Assembly: GCA_947457335.1 (NCBI GenBank)
Contig: CANGWA010000005.1
Location: 1 to 39,843, forward strand
Reading direction: 5' to 3'
DNA length: 39,843 bases
Source: Sphingobacteriaceae bacterium
GTDB taxonomy: Bacteria; Bacteroidota; Bacteroidia; B-17B0; Aurantibacillaceae
The translations under genes and the position numbers were made by a program. Below the pieces are notes generated by a model. The model saw only the letters and a list, made by a program, of their open reading frames with translations, was not told where the DNA came from and ran no database searches. Below, piece after piece: positions 33,416 to 39,843 of this stretch; positions within the stretch are counted from its first letter, which is position 1, and every line of letters starts with the position of its first letter.

Positions 33416-36400
33416 ATGAAAAATGTATTCTTCCTCTTTATACTGCTGACGTCAATCACCGTTCCAGCCCAGGTGGCCAATTGGGCGCCAGTGCTGTCTG
33501 GCACCAATTTTCCAACCAACTTAGTGGGGCAAATCAATGGCATGACGCGCATCACACAGATGAAATTTCACAACACTAGCGCCAGTAAAATGTATGCCGT
33601 CACCTCACAAGGTGGGCTGTTTACTACCAACAATGCAGGTACCAGTTGGACCGTTGCTCCCGGCACAGAGACCATGACCGTTAATTCCTCTGCCGTTTGC
33701 ATCGATAACGCTAACGATCAAAACATTTGGCTAGGAACGGGCGATCCGAATTATTATTCCAACGGCAATGGCATTTACTTCTCTAACAACGGTGGGGTGA
33801 GTTTTACAGCCACAGCGCTCAACAATTGCCTCGTGATTGAAATATTACAAAACCCAACCAATGGCACTGAACTGGTTGCCGCCACCAACAAAGGCATTTA
33901 CAAGTCAACCAATTCCGGCTCCACCTGGAGTGCCGTAACCGCCACCACCTTGGCGTTTTGTGATTTGAAATCGAATGCCGCCGTCAATTCACAAACCTTG
34001 TATGCTTGTACCAATGAAGTGAGTTCAAAATTTTTACGCTCAACGGATTTTGGTAATACGTGGACACAAATAACCAGTGGCATTGCCACACCCACTGCTC
34101 AAACACAATCGGGGGCACGCATCGGGGTCACCCCTTCGAGCACCAACGTGGTGTATTTTGAATTAATCAGCGATGGCGGTATGGTTCACAAATCGAACGA
34201 TGGAGGACTCAATTTTATTCTTAAGAAACCAGGGGGTTCGCCCTACCTCACCTTTTACTCCAACACCGTGACAGCAGGCGGACAAGGCAATTACAACAAT
34301 GCCATTAACGTAGACCGTAACAACCCAGCCAACGTGTGGCTGCAAGCACACAATACCTGGTTTTCTGCTGACAGTGGCGCTACTTGGAGCATGCTGACGT
34401 TTTGGGCGTTTGACGTGCATACTGACATGCATCAGATTTCACAGTCGCCCTATAACAGCAATCAATTGTACAGCTGCAACGATGGCGGGGTGTGGCTGAG
34501 CACCAATGGCGGTTATAGTTGGACACCCAAATCAGACGGCATCTACGCCTTTGAAATTGGCAACGAAACAGGTGTAAGTAGTTTAACCAAGCCCAACTTT
34601 GTAAGCATTGGCACACAAGACAATGCCCGCCTCTACGGCAATGGCACGGCGTGGTACACGATTAGTGGTGGGGACGATTATGCCAAACGCCAGTTTGATT
34701 ACAACGGCCATCTTTACATCGATGGTACCAATCGCCAACTCAACCATACCGGCGGTAGTGCCACCTACAATTTACCAACCACCAATTGGAACTGCTTTGG
34801 CTTCAACCGAACCAACAACAACCTCGCCTTTATGGGGTATGTCGACATTTACCGTTCAACCGACGTGGGTAATGCCTCTCCAACATGGACCCCCATTAGT
34901 AGTGCCGGCTACACCATTAGCGCCATTCACAGCTGCATTGCCAATAGTAACCGCTTGTATGCCTTAACCAGCACCGGTAGTGTAGTGGTTTGCTCTAACG
35001 CACTTTCATCCTCTCCTACTTATTCCTACGTGAACCCTGGTGGTGGCAACACTTCTATTGGCAGTATTGTGGCCATGGCCAATAATGCTGATGTGGTATA
35101 CGTGCACAAAAACAATGCCGTGTACCGCTCCACCGATGGTGGCGTGACGTGGACCAATGTCACCTATAATTTGCCCGCTGTGAACCACAGACGCATTCTT
35201 GCAGAAGAATACGGTGGCACCACACAATTGGTATTTGTTGCTACGAACAATGCCGTGTATTACCTAAAATCGGGACAAACCAGCTGGACCATTTACAACA
35301 GTGGACTACCAACACGTAAGAGTCCAACGGGTTTTTCGATGTACGACGACGGCACCAACCGCGCCAAAATAAGGTACGCTAGTTATGGCCGTGCCATGTG
35401 GGAAAGTGGGTTCTCTAACCTAAGAGCCTTTAATGCAAACATTCTTTTTGAAAGCGACAGTGTTATCACCTGCTCCACCCCATCGGTACTGCTCAACGAT
35501 GGTACCGTTGGTGGCAACAACACACCATTAACCTATACTTGGACTTTAGCAGGAGCAACGCCTTCTGTTGCCTACACGTCCAGTGTTGCTGCCGTTTACA
35601 GTGTCACCGGAACCTACACCATTTCCTTAACGGTGAAAGATGCCGGCAATGCTGTTTCTACTAAAACACTTTCTAAATTCATACAAGTGATTAACTGTGC
35701 AGCTGATACGGTACCGGGGAAATTACTGCAAGTTAACGGTACAACGAATTATGCCACCGTCAATAGTTCTTTAAATATTGGCGTAACCAATTCGATTACT
35801 TTATCCGCATGGATTAAAATTGATGTTACACAACCCTCCTTCGCTGGGATAATATTCTCCAACGCAGGCGGTGGTACCGGCCTCGATTTTAGAAACAGCA
35901 ATCAATTGGGCTACCACTTCAACAACGCTGCCTCTTCGTACAACTATGCCGGTGGACCAACGGTACCAACAGGTGTATGGGTGCACGTGGCATTGGTGAC
36001 CACAGCTAACAATGCGGTGCTTTATATGAATGGGGTGCCCTACGTGAACAATGTGGCCAATCCCGCCATCAATTTCAATGGCACCTTCAATATTGGCAAC
36101 GATCGCAACAACACCTCCCGAACGATGACTGGACAAATTGATGAGGTTTGCATTTACAAACGTGCGTTGACACAAAACGAAGTACGCGAATTGATGCATC
36201 TTACGCGTAATCACAACGTGGTCGATCCAGATTTAGTAGCGTACTATCAATTCAATGAAGTAGGTTCTACCATTTATGATCGTGCAGGGAACGTCAACGC
36301 AAGTCTTATCGGCAGTGCCACGCACACGATTTCTACAGCTCCAGTAGGCAGCGGCAATAGTGAGCGACAAACCATTAACACCACCGGCGTAAAAACTTTT

Positions 36401-37930
36401 ACTGCTGAAGGCATGAACATGACATTTCCAGGCACCAGTCTTCCGAATGGCGAGGTGTGTATTACCCGTTTAAACATTCCACCCGACTCGTTACCCAACA
36501 ACAACCCACCGAATGCTTCAGCACGCTACTGGATTGCCAACAATTACGGCAACAATTCCTTCAACGCTCTAAGCACGTTAACCCTTACCGGATACGGTAC
36601 CATCAGCACTTTCGAAGCCAATGCACCGCGTAAGTTTAGATTGTACACCCGCGCCACTGGAGGTTACTTAAATGGCTCATGGGTATTAACTGACAGTGCT
36701 TACGCCGCCACTTCTGGCACTAATGCTGTGTTGAGTTTTTCAGGCAACGCCGTGAGTAGTTTTAACAAACAATTTTACATCACCAAGAGTCCTTGTGTTT
36801 CAGCAAGCGCAGGTTCGTTGGCAGTAAGTAAATTAACTGTTTGTCCGGGACAGTCTGTTTCATTGAGCCTGTTAACCGGCACATTGAACGATGCTACTTC
36901 ATGGAGCTGGACGGCTGGTAGCTGCACAGGAAGCGCTGCGGGCGGCGGTACCGCTATCGTAGTGAATCCTACTGTCACCACAACGTATTATGTCACAGGT
37001 GCTGGAGGATGTGTAGTGCCGAACTCAGGAAGCTGCACAGCCATTACCGTATCGGTGAACACTTCTATTCAAACGCCAACCGTTCCTGGTCCCATCAATG
37101 CGCCCACTGTGGCTTGTCAAGGAGCGACACAATTATTTAGTGTGGCCCCTGTTGTTGGAGCGACTGCTTATACATGGACCTTTCCTGGAGGCTGGAGCGG
37201 GTCGTCTACTAGCAATACCATTTTAATTACCACACCTTCCGGTGTTGGACAAGTAGCTGTGAAGGCAGGTAACGTTTGCGGCACTTCGCCTACACGCACC
37301 ATACAAGTCAGTGTAAGTCCAACCATTGCCGCTTCACAACAGCTCACCTTGTGCGCCGGTGATCAATTAGTCGTAGGTACGCAGACTTACAATGCAACCG
37401 GCACTTACACCACCTTGTTGAAACGCGGTAGTGGCTGCGACAGTTTGGTAACCACCAACCTCACCATTGATGCAACAATCAATACAGCTGTTATAGCCAA
37501 CGATATTGAATTGGTAGCACAGGCCACGAATGGCAGTTTCCAATGGATTGATTGTGATACCAAGACGCCCATCAATGGCGCCAACAGTGCCAGTTTTACC
37601 GCCACACAAAATGGCAACTACGCAGTGGTTGTTACAGTAAACAATTGCAGTGATACCAGTGCCTGTCAAAACATTGTTTCTGTAGGCATTGCCAGCAAGG
37701 GTAATTTAAATCAATCAAAAGTCTACCCGAACCCTGCCACCAATGTGCTTACTATAGAAACCAAGGTTCACAAGCAGTATGCCATTTATAATGCGTTGGG
37801 ACAATTGGTGCAACAAGGCGAATTAAAATCGATGGTGCAGAAAATCGACATTTCCAAACTCGCTGCAGGGGCTTATACAGTAGCGTTAGGGAAGGAAGGT
37901 AAGGAAGTGTTTAGGGTGATTGTGGAGTAA
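33416..37930 (+). CDS. Large secreted Asp-box propeller / PKD / LamG protein, T9SS type A sorted
   Basis: This 1504-aa protein begins with a signal peptide (cut near VPAQ). Residues about 25-670 hold repeated Asp-box motifs of a sialidase/VPS10-type propeller, such as KSTNSGSTWSAV, STDFGNTWTQ, SADSGATWSM, STNGGYSWTP and STDGGVTWTN. A PKD-like domain follows (about 680-765), then a LamG/concanavalin-type domain (about 770-945: LSAWIKID, WVHVALV, GQIDEVCIYKRALTQNEV). After an unassigned region come two Ig/PKD-like modules (about 1130-1310). The C-terminus is a T9SS type A sorting domain (KVYPNPATNVLTIE, YNALGQLVQQG, KLAAGAYTV). It is predicted to be secreted or surface-attached and probably binds a polymer or glycan. 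The Asp-boxes alone do not prove sialidase activity, and no catalytic set was identified. Confidence 0.9.
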   Translation: MKNVFFLFILLTSITVPAQVANWAPVLSGTNFPTNLVGQINGMTRITQMKFHNTSASKMYAVTSQGGLFTTNNAGTSWTVAPGTETMTVNSSAVCIDNANDQNIWLGTGDPNYYSNGNGIYFSNNGGVSFTATALNNCLVIEILQNPTNGTELVAATNKGIYKSTNSGSTWSAVTATTLAFCDLKSNAAVNSQTLYACTNEVSSKFLRSTDFGNTWTQITSGIATPTAQTQSGARIGVTPSSTNVVYFELISDGGMVHKSNDGGLNFILKKPGGSPYLTFYSNTVTAGGQGNYNNAINVDRNNPANVWLQAHNTWFSADSGATWSMLTFWAFDVHTDMHQISQSPYNSNQLYSCNDGGVWLSTNGGYSWTPKSDGIYAFEIGNETGVSSLTKPNFVSIGTQDNARLYGNGTAWYTISGGDDYAKRQFDYNGHLYIDGTNRQLNHTGGSATYNLPTTNWNCFGFNRTNNNLAFMGYVDIYRSTDVGNASPTWTPISSAGYTISAIHSCIANSNRLYALTSTGSVVVCSNALSSSPTYSYVNPGGGNTSIGSIVAMANNADVVYVHKNNAVYRSTDGGVTWTNVTYNLPAVNHRRILAEEYGGTTQLVFVATNNAVYYLKSGQTSWTIYNSGLPTRKSPTGFSMYDDGTNRAKIRYASYGRAMWESGFSNLRAFNANILFESDSVITCSTPSVLLNDGTVGGNNTPLTYTWTLAGATPSVAYTSSVAAVYSVTGTYTISLTVKDAGNAVSTKTLSKFIQVINCAADTVPGKLLQVNGTTNYATVNSSLNIGVTNSITLSAWIKIDVTQPSFAGIIFSNAGGGTGLDFRNSNQLGYHFNNAASSYNYAGGPTVPTGVWVHVALVTTANNAVLYMNGVPYVNNVANPAINFNGTFNIGNDRNNTSRTMTGQIDEVCIYKRALTQNEVRELMHLTRNHNVVDPDLVAYYQFNEVGSTIYDRAGNVNASLIGSATHTISTAPVGSGNSERQTINTTGVKTFTAEGMNMTFPGTSLPNGEVCITRLNIPPDSLPNNNPPNASARYWIANNYGNNSFNALSTLTLTGYGTISTFEANAPRKFRLYTRATGGYLNGSWVLTDSAYAATSGTNAVLSFSGNAVSSFNKQFYITKSPCVSASAGSLAVSKLTVCPGQSVSLSLLTGTLNDATSWSWTAGSCTGSAAGGGTAIVVNPTVTTTYYVTGAGGCVVPNSGSCTAITVSVNTSIQTPTVPGPINAPTVACQGATQLFSVAPVVGATAYTWTFPGGWSGSSTSNTILITTPSGVGQVAVKAGNVCGTSPTRTIQVSVSPTIAASQQLTLCAGDQLVVGTQTYNATGTYTTLLKRGSGCDSLVTTNLTIDATINTAVIANDIELVAQATNGSFQWIDCDTKTPINGANSASFTATQNGNYAVVVTVNNCSDTSACQNIVSVGIASKGNLNQSKVYPNPATNVLTIETKVHKQYAIYNALGQLVQQGELKSMVQKIDISKLAAGAYTVALGKEGKEVFRVIVE

Positions 37931-38061
37931 GTTGAGAGTTGAGAATTGAAAGTTGAGAATTGAGAATTGAAAGTTGAGAATTGAAAGTTGAGAGTTGAAA
38001 GTTGAGAATTGAAAGTTGAGAATTGAAAGTTGAGAATTGAGAATTGAAAGTTGAGAGTTGA
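37931..38061. repeat. Heptanucleotide tandem array, unit RTTGARA (18 full copies)
   Basis: Starting directly after the stop codon of the 1504-aa gene, 18 uninterrupted 7-bp units of GTTGAGA, ATTGAAA, ATTGAGA or GTTGAAA occupy 37931-38056, plus GTTGA. No unit breaks the 7-bp register. A further short run lies at 38109-38123. There is no coding reason for a 7-bp period. Similar TCAACTCTCAA-type intergenic arrays are, as I recall, widespread in Bacteroidota. Confidence 0.92.
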
Positions 38062-38069
38062 TGGGTTTT

Positions 38070-38104
38070 CCCTCTCTACCCCGTACCCTCTAACCTCCAC
38101 CCCA
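38070..38104. repeat. Second heptanucleotide array, pyrimidine-rich YACCCYC type
   Basis: Five degenerate 7-bp units can be read in register: CCCTCTC, TACCCCG, TACCCTC, TAACCTC and CACCCCA. The strand is almost free of G, unlike the purine-rich array beside it. Confidence 0.6.
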
Positions 38105-38149
38105 TTTTGAGAGTTGAGAGTTGAAGCGCTCACGTTCATTTACGCATGG

Positions 38150-38184
38150 ATTGTAAATGGTGAATTGTAAATGGTGAATGGTGA
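38150..38184. repeat. Third heptanucleotide array, ATTGTAA / ATGGTGA
   Basis: ATTGTAA-ATGGTGA occurs twice in tandem (38150-38163, 38164-38177), followed by one more ATGGTGA (38178-38184). The 14-bp unit is two heptamers, so the 7-bp period is the same as in the two arrays before it. Confidence 0.75.
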
Positions 38185-38251
38185 ATAAAGCTGGTGCAGA
38201 ATGCCCTCCTTTAAAAAGATTAGAACAAAAACACTTTTCTTGCCTTACTTG

Positions 38252-38370
38252 GTAGCCTCGACAGGCATTCCCGCCGACTTTGCAACATTTAACTTCGGCG
38301 GCGGGATAAACCTCGATTCTTTCTCGCTTCGCGAGAACAGTTTGCTAACGCAAACTGCTGTCGAGGCTGC
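38252..38370. repeat. Four-arm (cloverleaf-like) inverted-repeat element
   Basis: An outer 11-bp perfect stem AGCCTCGACAG (38254-38264) / CTGTCGAGGCT (38358-38368), extendable to 13 pairs, encloses three hairpins. These are CCGCCGA/TCGGCGG (38271-38277 / 38295-38301, 17-nt loop), TTCTCGC-TTC-GCGAGAA (38321-38337) and CAGTTTGC-TAAC-GCAAACTG (38338-38357). The last two hairpins and the closing arm abut with no unpaired base. A spurious ORF (38201-38425) runs through it. No transposase or integrase is near. Confidence 0.75.
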
Positions 38371-38420
38371 AAAAAACGCACTACGTGGCGCTGTTTTCAC
38401 TCAAAAATCGAAAATAATAA

Positions 38421-38454
38421 TATAATCAGATTAGCCTTGACTTGTCTGATTATA
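38421..38454. repeat. AT-rich 10-bp inverted repeat downstream of the SpoIIE gene
   Basis: TATAATCAGA (38421-38430) and TCTGATTATA (38445-38454) are perfect inverted copies with a 14-nt loop, and a third related copy (ATAATCTGAT) follows at once. It lies 46 nt beyond the stop of the minus-strand SpoIIE gene. It could be a weak terminator, but it is not GC-rich and lacks a T run. Confidence 0.45.
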
Positions 38455-38499
38455 TAATCTGATTCTCACACATCAAACTTTTCTTTATATCTAAAATAA

Positions 38500-39834
38500 T
38501 CACGAATACCCTTCGACTCTAAATGCAATCATTAAAACATCGTCTGTTTGTTCGTTTTTACCTTTCCAATCCTCAAAAGTAGCTTCAAGAATAGATCTTT
38601 GTTCGTTAAGTTCTTTGTGTGAAATTGAATACAACAATTTTTTGAGGTTAGTATATTTGAATTTTTTATCGGAAGGGCCGCCAAATTGATCTGCAAAACC
38701 ATCCGTAAAGGTGTAGATTATATCGCCATCAATACAATTAAGTTCTCTTTTAGTAAAAGGTTTATTAAAGTTAACATGCCAGCCCACCGGCATTTTATCG
38801 CACGTCAATTCAATTAATTCCTTCTCTTCATTTGGATGATGCCTGATAATCCAAATAGGATGGTTAGCCGAGGAATAAGTAATTTGATTATTTATTCTGT
38901 TATAAATCAAAACACTACAGTCCATGCCGTCTTTACCGGCTTCTGAAAGATCCTCGTTATATAGATAATTTACAATTTTAGCCCTCGTCTGATTCAATAT
39001 TTCATTGGGTTGATACATTTTATTTGTAACAACACAATCACTAAGGCAGGATATGTTAAGTATACTCATAATTGCACCTGGAACACCGTGGCCAGTTGAA
39101 TCAGCAGTAACTAAAATGAATTTTTCGCTATCAATGATTGATCCCCAATAAAAATCCCCACTAACTATGTCTTTTGGTTTAAATAGAACAAAGTGATTAT
39201 TTAATCCAACTCTTAGCATTTGATTGGTTGCTAACAATGCATCTTGAATCCTTTTGGCATAGTTTATACTAGATAGTATTTCATTCCGCTTTTCCTCAAC
39301 AATGTCCTTCTGTTTTCTTATCTCTAAGGTTCTTAGTTGCACAACCAACTCCAACTTCTCTTTTTCCCTTATAATCTTTGATGTACGATATTTTACAAAA
39401 AATATAATCAGTAAAATGATCGATGTGATGAATATAGAGTAAAACCATCGTGTTTTATACCAAGGTGGTCTAACTCGAAAGTTAAATGTGGTTGGAGAAG
39501 GATCCCAAATTCCATCACTATTCATTGCCTTTACAGAGAAAGTATAACTACCCGGAGGAAGCGACGGATAAATTGCCTCAGGATTCTGTTGAGGCGGACA
39601 CCAATTATCATCTAAACCTACAATCTTATAGGTATATTTGACTTTTTCAGGAGATGACAAAGATACTGCAATAAAAGAAAAAGTAATACTGCTTTTATCA
39701 AAAGGAAGGTCCAAATTTATTGGCAGGCCCGTTGATCTAGATATACTATCACAGTAGGTCATGTAATTTTCTTTACCATAAGATAATTCTATACCCTCTA
39801 TTTTTTTATGGGCTACAATATTAGTAAGGCTCTC
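38500..39834 (-). CDS. Y_Y_Y / transmembrane / SpoIIE-type phosphatase, 5' partial or disrupted
   Basis: The frame runs from the window edge region to the stop at 38500; the first ATG is at 39762 (420 aa). In order it has the end of a Y_Y_Y beta domain (about 20-100, KYTYKIVGLDDNW and PPGSYTFSVKAMNSDG), one membrane helix (103-124), a coiled coil (128-185), and a PP2C/SpoIIE phosphatase domain with SGDFYW (201-206), ADSTGHGVPGA (220-230), ANHPIW and FTDGFADQFGG. Such proteins usually begin with a periplasmic two-component-regulator propeller, absent here. Codons upstream of the ATG (for example GIELSYGKENY) still look like Y_Y_Y sequence, but an in-frame TGA lies at 39835-39837. The gene is therefore cut by the window edge and possibly frameshifted or broken there. 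It would dephosphorylate an anti-sigma-factor antagonist or similar partner. Confidence 0.82.
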   Translation of the reverse strand, partial: ESLTNIVAHKKIEGIELSYGKENYMTYCDSISRSTGLPINLDLPFDKSSITFSFIAVSLSSPEKVKYTYKIVGLDDNWCPPQQNPEAIYPSLPPGSYTFSVKAMNSDGIWDPSPTTFNFRVRPPWYKTRWFYSIFITSIILLIIFFVKYRTSKIIREKEKLELVVQLRTLEIRKQKDIVEEKRNEILSSINYAKRIQDALLATNQMLRVGLNNHFVLFKPKDIVSGDFYWGSIIDSEKFILVTADSTGHGVPGAIMSILNISCLSDCVVTNKMYQPNEILNQTRAKIVNYLYNEDLSEAGKDGMDCSVLIYNRINNQITYSSANHPIWIIRHHPNEEKELIELTCDKMPVGWHVNFNKPFTKRELNCIDGDIIYTFTDGFADQFGGPSDKKFKYTNLKKLLYSISHKELNEQRSILEATFEDWKGKNEQTDDVLMIAFRVEGYS

Positions 39835-39843
39835 TCATTTTGG

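Noticed and set aside
37931-38061. Possible CRISPR array
   Set aside because: The repeats are 7 bp in perfect tandem with no spacers, and no cas gene is present.
37873-38139. 88-aa minus-strand ORF rich in Ser, Thr, Asn, Gln, Phe and Leu
   Set aside because: It is only the translation of the 7-bp tandem array in a permissive frame.
38201-38425. 74-aa plus-strand ORF
   Set aside because: It runs through the four-arm inverted-repeat element, whose hairpins explain the sequence better than coding does; there is no membrane, signal or domain pattern.

Overview
The window reads as chromosomal DNA of a member of the Bacteroidota (Bacteroidetes). The evidence is type IX secretion (T9SS) sorting domains of both kinds, a PorP/SprF protein, an S46 dipeptidyl-peptidase, futalosine-route menaquinone genes, a mutL-rhomboid-rhomboid cluster, and several TAnnTTTG boxes (the Bacteroidota -7 promoter consensus) upstream of genes. 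No rRNA, tRNA, CRISPR array, IS transposase or phage gene was found. I cannot name the genus.

Layout. 1-2.7 kb (minus): a multi-PAS soluble histidine kinase overlapping a single-domain response regulator by 4 nt. 2.8-17.3 kb (minus): a surface-adhesin operon read as giant Ig-repeat protein (about 3754 aa, T9SS type B C-terminus), then PorP/SprF, then a TPR/PD40/OmpA protein, ending at a hairpin terminator. 17.6-21.0 kb (plus): mutL and two rhomboid proteases. 21.0-22.5 kb: an orphan LytTR protein, a Lys/Glu-rich secreted protein with a divergent OmpA-like core, and a small membrane protein. 22.6-24.8 kb: S46 peptidase (DPP7-like specificity residue) with a clear terminator. 25.0-26.05 kb: a 6-pyruvoyl-tetrahydropterin synthase-like gene overlapping folE. 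26.06-26.57 kb: a gene-free stretch with two structured palindromic elements. 26.6-28.6 kb (minus): a second PTPS-like gene, a small membrane ORF that appears to be broken, and a PIN-PhoH ATPase. 28.7-30.2 kb (plus): mqnB and mqnD. 30.1-32.6 kb (minus): a HipB/HipA module followed 21 nt later by a GluQ-RS-like gene. 32.9-37.9 kb (plus): a small secreted protein and a 1504-aa Asp-box/LamG/T9SS type A protein. 37.9-38.5 kb: gene-free DNA with three different heptanucleotide arrays and a cloverleaf-like inverted-repeat element. 38.5-39.8 kb (minus): the C-terminal part of a Y_Y_Y/SpoIIE sensor phosphatase at the window edge.

How it fits together. The adhesin and the 1504-aa protein are predicted T9SS cargo, and SprF and the OmpA/TPR protein probably help export or anchor the adhesin. 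FolE and the two PTPS-like enzymes can make a reduced pterin from GTP. MqnB and MqnD make two steps of menaquinone synthesis. The most unusual material is non-coding (the 131-nt palindrome, the heptamer arrays and the four-arm element) together with the exact 642-bp higher-order repeat inside the adhesin gene.
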